From JABMQB01 sp963678235 (GTDB lineage: Bacteria > Bacteroidota > Bacteroidia > Bacteroidales > Prolixibacteraceae), in assembly GCA_963678235.1 (NCBI GenBank), contig OY782766.1, positions 2,852,001-2,916,000 on the forward strand: a DNA stretch of 64,000 bases, given 5' to 3'. The notes beneath the pieces were generated by a model, which worked only from the letters and a program-made list of their open reading frames with translations, made no database searches and was not told the origin of the DNA. The number at the start of each line of letters is the position of its first letter. The stretch's first letter is position 1. Positions 45,973-53,520 of the stretch are shown here, one piece after another. The position numbers were made by a program, and so were the translations under genes.

Positions 45973-46342
45973 ATGACACAAAAATTTATAAACATAATAT
46001 TTGCTTCTCTTCTCTTCTCTTCTCTTCTCTAAAGAAGTAAATGCTAAAGATGTTGATCTAAAAAAAGCACAACAAGTGGCTCTGAATATTTTCTCCAAAG
46101 AGTCAGGAATTTCAAAAAAATCCATTTCAATTAAAGAAGTTATTCCATTTGAACATGATGGAGAATTGTCATTCCGGGTTATCAACTTTAATCCTTCAGG
46201 ATATATTGTAGTTTCTGCCGAAGATAATACCGAGCCTGTTTTGGGGTATGGTCTTACTTCAAATTTCGATGTGAAAAATGTTCCTCCGGCATTGACTTTT
46301 TTGAATGCAGAAGTCAGGGCTTCACTTAAAGTGAAACTCTGA
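45973..46342 (+). pseudogene. Secreted Spi/SpeB-prodomain protein, out of frame at a (CTTCT)5 repeat
   Basis: From ATG at 45973 the frame gives MTQKFINIIFASLLFSSLL and then a stop, inside a run of CTTCT units. The next frame runs on as KEVNAKDVDLKKAQ... to a stop at 46342. With six CTTCT units instead of five (or three), the frames join into a 124-residue protein: signal peptide ending VNA, then a domain with SISIKEVIPFE, PSGYIVVSAED and EPVLGYGLTSNFDVKNVPPAL, which matches the Spi/SpeB propeptide family (C10 peptidases). No catalytic domain follows; the frame ends inside the palindrome repeat. It could be a stand-alone inhibitor-like prodomain or a truncated C10 protease. Confidence 0.75.
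46004..46030 (+). repeat. Pentanucleotide repeat (CTTCT)5 + CT in signal-peptide codons
   Basis: Five exact CTTCT units plus CT lie in the codons for the hydrophobic core of a signal peptide. A unit of five changes the frame at each gain or loss, as in slipped-strand contingency loci. Confidence 0.95.
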
Positions 46343-46654
46343 CTATGTGTATTAAACAAAAGATTAGAATATTTCCTAAAACATATTTATAATAAGAAGC
46401 AATACGCAACCTTTTTGTAGTTTTAAGCATCTGTTCACTGACAGATATGAACCCAATGTTATCAACAAACTATAATTACATTTATGGAGTAACTTCAACA
46501 ACTACAAAACACAAAAGGGATGAATCAATGTGCAAGGCACAATTGAACCTAATGTACTTCAGATAAGTACGGAAATAACTACCAAATACTCTTCTCTGAT
46601 AATAAAAATTATCTTGATATTAAGTTTTTAGATCGTAATTTTAAATTACAAAGT
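46303..46654 (+). repeat. Upstream block of cassette B (diverged copy of 45055-45398)
   Basis: It starts GAATGCAGAAGTCAGGG, overlapping the end of the Spi-domain reading frame, carries the imperfect palindrome, AATACGCAACCTTTT, then GGCACAATTG and AATAAAAATT before the second lipoprotein gene. Order and spacing match cassette A. Confidence 0.7.
46406..46432 (+). promoter_or_regulatory. ECF-sigma-like promoter motif, cassette B
   Basis: GCAACC, 16-nt spacer, CATCT, with the same spacing as cassette A. It predicts a leader of about 220 nt before the lipoprotein. Confidence 0.45.
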
Positions 46655-47257
46655 ATGAAACCAAATTTTATTATTATTTGTGCACTTTTGTTTCTGATAA
46701 TTGGCACAAACTCAAGTTGCCCAAAAGATGACGTCCTCTTTTGGGAAATCTCTCCTGAAAGTGATAACCGGGTAATACAAACGGAAGTAGATGGCATTGA
46801 ATTTAAATTTTGCCTCTTAAATGAGCAGGGTGAACCAGCTACTGTTTTTAATGAAGGGGAGAATTTTAGTTTTAGATTTACAATGATTAATAAAGGGACT
46901 GAGCCATTGCCATTTTATGATTATGGATACTATAAACTGGATGATTTTCTTTCAGTAAAATCGAATAAAAAGTCATTTGGGCGCCCTTTTATTTTTAATG
47001 GATACAATCCAACAAAAGAACTCAGATGGCTAAGAGCAGGAAAAGAGTATTCTTATAATTTTATAGTTCCCTGGCATGATGAAAGAGATGAATGGCAATT
47101 ATATTGGGGATTCTTTGAAAGTAATAATAGGGAATTTCTATCTAAAGGAGAATATAATACTCAATTCTCTTACAAATTCAAGTTTGGTTCACCAAATGAT
47201 GAGCCAATTGTAAAAACTAGTTTGTTAACCTTTAAAATAAATTTTGAAATAAAATAA
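46655..47257 (+). CDS. Small lipoprotein, possible inhibitor-like (cassette B)
   Basis: A 200-residue protein with a lipoprotein-type signal (FLIIGTNSSC). The mature part has an immunoglobulin-like pattern: FNEGENFSFRFTMINKGTEPLPFYDYG ... ELRWLRAGKEYSYNFIVPW. The order (N-K-G then a polar loop then L-R-A-G-K-x-Y-x-Y-x-F) recalls the BsuPI intracellular proteinase-inhibitor fold, but the match is by eye only. The stop is one nt before the start codon of the protease gene, so the two are tightly co-expressed. An inhibitor or chaperone for the protease is a reasonable inference, not a finding. Confidence 0.7.
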   Translation: MKPNFIIICALLFLIIGTNSSCPKDDVLFWEISPESDNRVIQTEVDGIEFKFCLLNEQGEPATVFNEGENFSFRFTMINKGTEPLPFYDYGYYKLDDFLSVKSNKKSFGRPFIFNGYNPTKELRWLRAGKEYSYNFIVPWHDERDEWQLYWGFFESNNREFLSKGEYNTQFSYKFKFGSPNDEPIVKTSLLTFKINFEIK

Positions 47258-47290
47258 CATGAAAAAAATTATATTTATTATGTTAATAAT

Positions 47291-47299
47291 GGGGGGGGG
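47291..47299 (+). repeat. G9 homopolymer in signal-peptide codons
   Basis: Nine consecutive G residues in AT-rich DNA, in the hydrophobic core of a signal peptide. G8 or G11 gives an open frame; G9 does not. Confidence 0.97.
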
Positions 47300-49064
47300 T
47301 AATTAACTCGATTGCCCAGATAAAAACCCAAGTCTTTGAAAAAGGAAAAGCCTTTGAAAAACACCCTAAGTTTAAAACTTCCAAACTAAACTCTCCAGAA
47401 ATAAAAATGCCAACATTTGATGTTATTCCATTACTTGAAGAAGATGAAGTAGTAAAGGGATTGGATTATCCTTTCAGGTTTGGGAAAAGCTTTGATGTAA
47501 ACCTCACTTTAAAAGATGGGAAATGGACAAAAACTGATTCCGCAGAAATATGGAGCTTAAAAATCACTTCAAAAGGGGCATATTCTTTAAACTTTGTCTT
47601 TTCAGAAGTGAATCTGCCAGAAGAAGCAGAGTTATTTATTTATAATGAAGAAGGCTCTATGGTTTATGGTCCTGTAACAGAACAACAAAATCAGTTTGGG
47701 AACATATATTTAACTGATATAATACAAGGAGAAACTGCAATTATACAGTTAATAATACCCTTACACATAAAAGAAAAGGCCTCCTTAAAAATTCAAAAAA
47801 TAATTCATGGATATAAAAATATATTTAAAAGTATAAAAGCTGGATATGGTGATGCAGGTGATTGCTTTGATGATTATAATAGTGATGTTGTTTGCTATTC
47901 CACATGGAATAATGAATCTGACGGCGTTGTCCAAATACTTTTATCTAATGGAACCGAATTATGCTCTGGTTCATTGCTCAACAATACAGCTCAAGATTTT
48001 AAACCTTATATTCTGACAGCCTTTCATTGTATTGATATTGGAGATCTATCAATTCAGAATGATCCTAATAGAGGTGATGGAGAATTAGATGAAGATGAAA
48101 TTGATCAAGCAGAAGAATGGCTGGTACGTTTTAGATTTAGACATACTACCTGTGGAGGCAATACAATTGCTAATGTAATAACTTATGATGACACAGATTT
48201 TAGAGCTGCATGGAATACGACAGATTTTGCTTTGGTTGAATTACAGGATAATATAGTAAACGACATAAATTCAGTAGGACAGAAAGTATGGCTGGGTTGG
48301 GACAGGACAGGAAATACCCCTTCATCTGGGACATGTATTTATCATCCTTCAGGGGATGTAGCTAAAATATCTTTTGAAAACAATAACCTAACTGAAACAA
48401 GTTATCTTCAAAGTTCAGGCACATCGCATTGGAGAGTATCTAATTGGGATACTGGTGTAACCGAAGGAGGATCTTCTGGTTCACCACTTTTTGATCAAAA
48501 TAAAAGAGTTGTTGGTCAATTGCATGGAGGATATTCAAGTTGTGATGATCCTGATGATCCTGATTGGTATGGATGCTTTGATCAATCATGGACTGGAGGA
48601 GGCACAAATGCTACTCGGTTAAGCAATTGGTTACAGCCAACAGGTTCTTCAACCACACTAAACTCCATACGCCAACCCACACCCCAATATTCCGGTGGTG
48701 CCAATCCACTTTGTTCTACAACTTATTTTTCAGTAACTAATTTAGCACCTGGTTATACCATCCACCATTGGGCAGGGGACAATGTTTCATTTCCAAATGG
48801 TAACACTGGTAATCCTGTACAAGTAGCACCTGGCTCAGCTGGGAATGGATATGTGCAGGCAGTTATCAGCACAGGTGGGGGTAATTATACAATGGCAAGA
48901 AGTGAATTTTGGGTAGACGAACCTGATTTAGATGGTTCTAACTTTATTTTCTCAAATGAGTTTGGAGACACGGGTTATTTTTGTACGGACTACTATGATA
49001 ATGAATTTGACTTAACGTATTACAATGACGTGTGTGATAACTATGAAGTTAAGCTTTCTAATTT

Positions 49065-50094
49065 AACGTGAGTTCGACCTAAACAGCATGGTTTATATCC
49101 CTATTTTCAACAATATCTAGGTTCAACGATGGTTTTTTATCAAAAAACGAATAGGCGATTAATCCAGAGACTAGGTTGGAGATAAAATTTTCGAAACTCC
49201 TGTGTCTTGTATGCTCAATCTGGCATTGGTTCTTTAATTCATCGTTTACTGTTTCAACAAGTGCCCTCTTTCGCAATAATATTTTGTCCTGGACCAGCAT
49301 TAATGAGTTTTTCATGTTCTTTCTGATTTTTGTTATAAGATGAATGCCATCAATAAATAACTGGTCAAACAAGGTTTTTGATATGTAGCCCTTATCTGCA
49401 ATGAGTTTGCCAAATATCTTGTCATGAAAATTTTTATCTTTTAAAGGGGCACGGTCATCCACATTCGCTTGAGTAAAAAGGAAATCAAGAATTTCTCCTT
49501 TATCATTAATAACAATGTGGAGCTTAAAGCCAAAGAACCAACCCATTGAGCATTGTCCTTTAGTAGCTAAGCCTTTAAACGTTTTGTGCTGGAATTCACG
49601 CCTGGTGTGGCAAACCCGAATTGGGGTAGAATCGATAAAAGAAATACCGGTACATTTTCCAAGACAGCATATTTGAAGAAATAAAACCATTGGCATTAGG
49701 GCTTTTTGTTGCAGTTCAACAAAACGATTGTAAGATACAGTTTCTGGAAAATCGGATTGCATATGTTGTTGCACATGATGAACATAAAAGTGTTTCAAAC
49801 ACCTATACCCTTTCAAATGAAACAAAGTGACAATAGTCATTACTTCACTATCAGACATTTTAAACTTGCGGTTTCTTCGCTTTTTAGAAGTTTTTTCAGG
49901 AAGGATATGCCCCTCCTTAATATTCTCAAATTCTTTACAAAATTCATCAATTAGATAGAAAATTTCGGTAATTTTATTGTCCATATGAAATAAGGTTTTG
50001 TCCTGCTATTTATTTAAATGTCAGATACTTAAATATAGCTAAAACCTTATTTCTTTACAAGAAAAATATTCAGTTCTTACATCGAACTCACGTT
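49065..50094 (-). mobile_element. IS982-family insertion sequence
   Basis: A 1030-bp element bounded by 13-bp inverted repeats AACGTGAGTTCGA (left) and its complement (right). Both sides are flanked by the direct repeat AATTT (49060-49064 and 50095-50099), a 5-bp target duplication. Removing the element and one AATTT restores the interrupted protease frame exactly (Asn-Leu-Tyr). The transposase occupies nearly all of it, reads minus, and is intact, so the insertion is probably recent. Confidence 0.93.
49079..49984 (-). CDS. IS982-family transposase
   Basis: A 301-residue DDE transposase. Characteristic pieces are SDSEVMTIVTLFHLKGYR, VSYNRFVELQQ, TGISFIDSTPIRVCHTRR (first Asp), SMGWFFGFKLHIVINDKGEI, NVDDRAPL, LIADKGYISKTLF (second Asp), KNMKNSLM, RKRALVETVNDELKNQCQIEHTRHRS (Glu), and SGLIAYSFFDKKPSL. 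The order and wording match IS982. No frameshift is seen. It is transcribed against the host protease gene. Confidence 0.95.
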   Translation of the reverse strand: MDNKITEIFYLIDEFCKEFENIKEGHILPEKTSKKRRNRKFKMSDSEVMTIVTLFHLKGYRCLKHFYVHHVQQHMQSDFPETVSYNRFVELQQKALMPMVLFLQICCLGKCTGISFIDSTPIRVCHTRREFQHKTFKGLATKGQCSMGWFFGFKLHIVINDKGEILDFLFTQANVDDRAPLKDKNFHDKIFGKLIADKGYISKTLFDQLFIDGIHLITKIRKNMKNSLMLVQDKILLRKRALVETVNDELKNQCQIEHTRHRSFENFISNLVSGLIAYSFFDKKPSLNLDIVENRDINHAV

Positions 50095-50550
50095 AATTTA
50101 TATAGTACTGTGGCTATTGAACAGTTTTATACCTCAAGTGGGCTTGGCGATTTTGGTTATTTAGATCTAACACCAGGCGATTATTATTTCTGGGTCAGAG
50201 CACACAATGATTGTGGATGGTCTGATTGGGATGCAACAGTGGTTGAAATTGCAGATTGTGACGAGATGGAGAGCATGTATTATCTGGAGATTTCTCCGAA
50301 CCCGGCCAGTGAAGAGACGAATTTAATCCTTAAGTCTAATTCTGAAAAAGAACTGATTGATGAAAGCCAGGAATGGAGCATTGAGGTATATTCACAAAGT
50401 CAGTTACTTAAGGAGAAAAAGCCTAAAATAAAAGGCAAAGAATATAAGCTAAAAATACATGGTTGGAAAGAAGGGATTTATATTGTACGAGTTAATTACA
50501 AGGACAATATTCTAACCGAGAAACTAATTATAAAATAGTTCCCGCTACAA

Positions 50551-50595
50551 AAAGACCCGTTCCTTCTACATAATTTATAGAGGGAACGGGTCTTT
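50551..50595. terminator. Bidirectional terminator between the protease gene and valS
   Basis: AAAGACCCGTTCC and GGAACGGGTCTTT form a 13-bp perfect stem with flanking A and T runs, serving both convergent genes. Confidence 0.9.
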
Positions 50596-50600
50596 AAATT

Positions 50601-53285
50601 TTATATTTTTCTTACCACTAAGTTGGCAATCCTTTCTTCCAAAATTTTAATTTTCGCTTCTGCATCGGCTTGCTTTGCTTTTTCTTTTGCCACAACTGCT
50701 TCGGGGGCATTGTTTACAAACCGTTCGTTGCTTAGCTTTTTAGTTACCGATATTAAAAAACCTTTAGCATATTTTAGTTCTTCCTCTAGTTTTTTTAACT
50801 CTTCTTCGGGATTGATAAGATCCCCCAAGGAAATATAAAAATTCGTTGATTTGACCCTAAACGAGGCAGCACCTTTTACTTCTTCTTCAACCACCTCTAT
50901 ATTTTCAAGGTTACCAAGCTTTACAAGAATACTTACAAACTCGTTATGGTAGCCTTTATCGCCTGGCTGAATACTTAATGAAAGTTGTTCTTTCATAGGT
51001 ATGTTGTTTTCCAGTCTGATTTTCCGAACCCCTGACACAGCATCTTTCAAATCTTCGAATGATTCCAATAAACCCGCGTCAAATTGTTGCGCCACATCCT
51101 GAGTAGTTGACATGATACTCTCCCCTTCTTTTCTTTCAGAAAGCAATTGCCAGATTTCTTCGGTAACAAATGGCACAAAAGGATGAAGTATCCGCAATAA
51201 TCGATCAAATAAGCTAATCAATTCGTTGTATGTTTTTGCATCAATGGGCTGCTGGTATGCAGGCTTGACGATCTCAAGTAACCAACCCGAAAATTCATCG
51301 CGAACAGTTGTATAAACATTCATCAATGCCTCAGAAATACGGAAATTATCGAATTGCCCGTCAAGCGTAACAGTAATTTCATCAAGCTTATTTTTAAACC
51401 ACTCGATTGCGAGTTTTGAGTGCTCGGGCTGTTCAATATCTGCGTTGATCTCCCAATTTTTCACCAAGCGGAAAGTGTTCCATATTTTTGTTACAAAACC
51501 GCTTCCCTGCTGTGGCAATCCCTCATCAAACAACAAATCACTCCCGGCAGGTGAGCATAGCAACATACCAACCCGTACACCATCGGCACCATATTTTTTT
51601 ATCAGGTCAAGCGGATCGGGTGAATTCCCTAAGGACTTTGACATTTTTCGTCGTTGCGCATCCCTGACCATTCCTGTAAAATAAACATTCTTAAATGGGA
51701 AAGTATCCCGGTATTCGTATCCGGCAATAATCATCCGTGCCACCCAAAAGAAAATAATATCCGGGGCTGTTACCAAATCACTTGTCGGATAATAATAGTT
51801 TATCTCTTCATTATCCGGATTTCTTATACCGTCAAACACAGATATGGGCCACAACCAACTTGAGAACCAGGTATCCAAAACATCTTCATCCTGCACAAGT
51901 TGAAAGCCTCCCCCATCCCCTCCTAAGGAGGGGTGTTTTTCAATTGCAAGTTTTCTGGCTTCTTCTTCAGAAACAGCTACTACATATCCATAATTTTTAG
52001 CTCCTTCCCCTTTGGGGAGGGTTGGAGAGGGGCTTATATACCAAACCGGAATTTGATGCCCCCACCAAAGCTGACGGCTAATGCACCAGTCTTTAATATT
52101 GCCCATCCAATGCTTATAGGTATTCTTAAATTTCTCAGGGCGGAATTGAACTGTATCGTCCATTACGAAATCCAAAGCAGGTTTTGCCAGCTTTTCCATT
52201 TTTAGGAACCACTGGGCAGAAAGTTTAGGTTCAATAATCTCGTCTGTTCTTTCAGAAAAGCCAACTTTATTGGTATAATCTTCGATTTTAACCAGATTGC
52301 CCGCTTTTTCAAGTTCAGGAATAATTTTATCACGTACAGCAAAACGATCTTCACCAACAAACAATCCGGCTTTTTCACCTAAAGTACCATCGTCGTTAAA
52401 AATATCGATGGTTTCCAGGTTATACCTCATTCCAATTTCGTAATCATTAATATCGTGGGCAGGTGTAATTTTCAAGCATCCTGTTCCAAATTCCATATCC
52501 ACATATTCATCTTGAATAACCGGAACCGAACGGTTTACCAATGGGACGATTACCCTTTTCCCTTTCAGGTTTGAGAATCGCTCATCGTTGGGATTCACAC
52601 AAACAGCAGTATCTCCTAGTATGGTTTCCGGACGTGTGGTTGCAATGGTTACATATTCATTTTCTTCGCCTTCAATCTGGTATCTCAGGTAATATAATTT
52701 TGATTGAACCTCTTTATAAATTACCTCCTCATCGGAAAGGGCAGTTTTTGCTGAAGGGTCCCAGTTCACCATTCTTACTCCGCGATATATCAGGTCCTTT
52801 TTGTATAAATCAACAAAAACCTTGATTACTGATTCACTCCTGGCTTCGTCCATAGTGAAAGCTGTACGGTCCCAATCGCAAGAAGCACCAAGCTTTTTAA
52901 GTTGTTCCAGGATTATCCCACCATGAACATCGGTCCATTCCCAGGCATGCTTTAAAAACTCTTCCCTGCTTAAATCGTATTTATCAACTCCCTGAGCTTT
53001 GAGTTTATTCACCACTTTAGCTTCAGTGGCAATCGATGCATGATCGGTTCCGGGAACCCAGCAAGCATTGTATCCCTTCATTCGCGCCCTGCGTGTAAGA
53101 ATATCCTGAATGGTATTGTTAAGCATATGCCCCATGTGCAATACACCGGTAACATTTGGCGGAGGAATCACAATTGTATAAGATTCCCTTTCATCAGGTG
53201 TCGAATGGAACAATTTATTGTCCATCCAGTATTTATACCATTTTTCTTCAACACTAACAGAGTTATACTTGCTCGGAATTTCCAT
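50601..53285 (-). CDS. valS: Valyl-tRNA synthetase with two in-frame palindromic insertions
   Basis: An 894-residue class I synthetase charging tRNA-Val. HIGH-equivalent PPPNVTGVLHMGHML is at about 41-55 and KMSKS lies in RRKMSKSLGNSPDPLD. The editing domain (about 190-330) and the C-terminal coiled coil (EEELKKLEEELKYAKGFL) are present. Near residues 420-455 two unusual stretches occur: SPSPTLPKGEGAKN and HPSLGGDGGGFQ, both encoded by GC-rich palindromes not present in ordinary homologues, with DEDVLDTWFSSWLWP following normally. All catalytic parts are intact, so the insertions probably lie in a tolerant surface loop. A TACATTTG box lies 27 nt upstream. Confidence 0.96.
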   Translation of the reverse strand: MEIPSKYNSVSVEEKWYKYWMDNKLFHSTPDERESYTIVIPPPNVTGVLHMGHMLNNTIQDILTRRARMKGYNACWVPGTDHASIATEAKVVNKLKAQGVDKYDLSREEFLKHAWEWTDVHGGIILEQLKKLGASCDWDRTAFTMDEARSESVIKVFVDLYKKDLIYRGVRMVNWDPSAKTALSDEEVIYKEVQSKLYYLRYQIEGEENEYVTIATTRPETILGDTAVCVNPNDERFSNLKGKRVIVPLVNRSVPVIQDEYVDMEFGTGCLKITPAHDINDYEIGMRYNLETIDIFNDDGTLGEKAGLFVGEDRFAVRDKIIPELEKAGNLVKIEDYTNKVGFSERTDEIIEPKLSAQWFLKMEKLAKPALDFVMDDTVQFRPEKFKNTYKHWMGNIKDWCISRQLWWGHQIPVWYISPSPTLPKGEGAKNYGYVVAVSEEEARKLAIEKHPSLGGDGGGFQLVQDEDVLDTWFSSWLWPISVFDGIRNPDNEEINYYYPTSDLVTAPDIIFFWVARMIIAGYEYRDTFPFKNVYFTGMVRDAQRRKMSKSLGNSPDPLDLIKKYGADGVRVGMLLCSPAGSDLLFDEGLPQQGSGFVTKIWNTFRLVKNWEINADIEQPEHSKLAIEWFKNKLDEITVTLDGQFDNFRISEALMNVYTTVRDEFSGWLLEIVKPAYQQPIDAKTYNELISLFDRLLRILHPFVPFVTEEIWQLLSERKEGESIMSTTQDVAQQFDAGLLESFEDLKDAVSGVRKIRLENNIPMKEQLSLSIQPGDKGYHNEFVSILVKLGNLENIEVVEEEVKGAASFRVKSTNFYISLGDLINPEEELKKLEEELKYAKGFLISVTKKLSNERFVNNAPEAVVAKEKAKQADAEAKIKILEERIANLVVRKI
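51907..51935. repeat. Palindromic insertion in valS (distal)
   Basis: CCCCTCCT-A-AGGAGGGG is an exact palindrome preceded by a C-rich CCTCCCCCAT. On the coding strand it encodes HPSLGGDGGG. This class of GC-rich repeat is common between genes in Bacteroidota. Confidence 0.7.
52000..52033. repeat. Palindromic insertion in valS (proximal)
   Basis: TCCCCTTTGGGGA is an inverted repeat, extended by a T-G wobble pair and two CG pairs, followed by GGTTGGAGAGGGG. On the coding strand it encodes SPSPTLPKGEG. Confidence 0.7.
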
Positions 53286-53311
53286 GTTTAAATCAGTAAA
53301 ATTTTAAGCTG

Positions 53312-53319
53312 CAAATGTA
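53312..53319 (-). promoter_or_regulatory. Candidate valS promoter -7 box
   Basis: The minus strand reads TACATTTG, fitting TAnnTTTG, 27 nt before the valS start. Confidence 0.55.
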
Positions 53320-53520
53320 CAAGTAAAAAGGCAAAAGGCAAAGGCCAATATTCAATGAATCCAGAATAAGATATCCTTTATTTTTTAACCCGGTTCTTTC
53401 ACTAATTCCAAGGGGAAATTTATTTTTTCTAACGATATTGGCTTCATTTTGCAACCAAGACCTTCTTTTCTTGTCAACTAATATGTTGTCACTAATTACT
53501 GAACTTAAAAATTATCTTTT

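Larger units (their letters stand above)
47259..50538 (+). pseudogene. Lysyl-endopeptidase-like T9SS protease, split by a G9 frameshift and an IS982 insertion
   Basis: The first ATG yields MKKIIFIMLIMGGGN and a stop because of a nine-G run. With eight G residues it continues VINSIAQIKTQ..., a signal peptide ending SIA. From there the protein has the serine-protease triad in order: His in ILTAFHCIDIG, Asp in TDFALVEL, Ser in EGGSSGSPLFD, as in lysyl endopeptidases. It is cut at 49064 by an IS element and resumes at 50100 in the same frame: a fibronectin-like part (GDYYFWVRAHNDCGW) and a T9SS type A sorting domain starting LEISPNPASEE. Repaired, it would be 747 residues. The frame from ATG 47407 lacks a signal peptide. 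Confidence 0.85.

Noticed and set aside
45399..46342. Calling the Spi-domain gene a simple remnant of a C10 protease
   Set aside because: Possible, but the clean signal peptide and prodomain frame on both sides of the repeat argue for a maintained short gene; I list it as a pseudogene with the phase-variation reading kept open.
47407..49071. Taking ATG at 47407 as the true start of the protease
   Set aside because: It would remove the signal peptide of a T9SS protein, and the upstream frame codes well back to the G tract.
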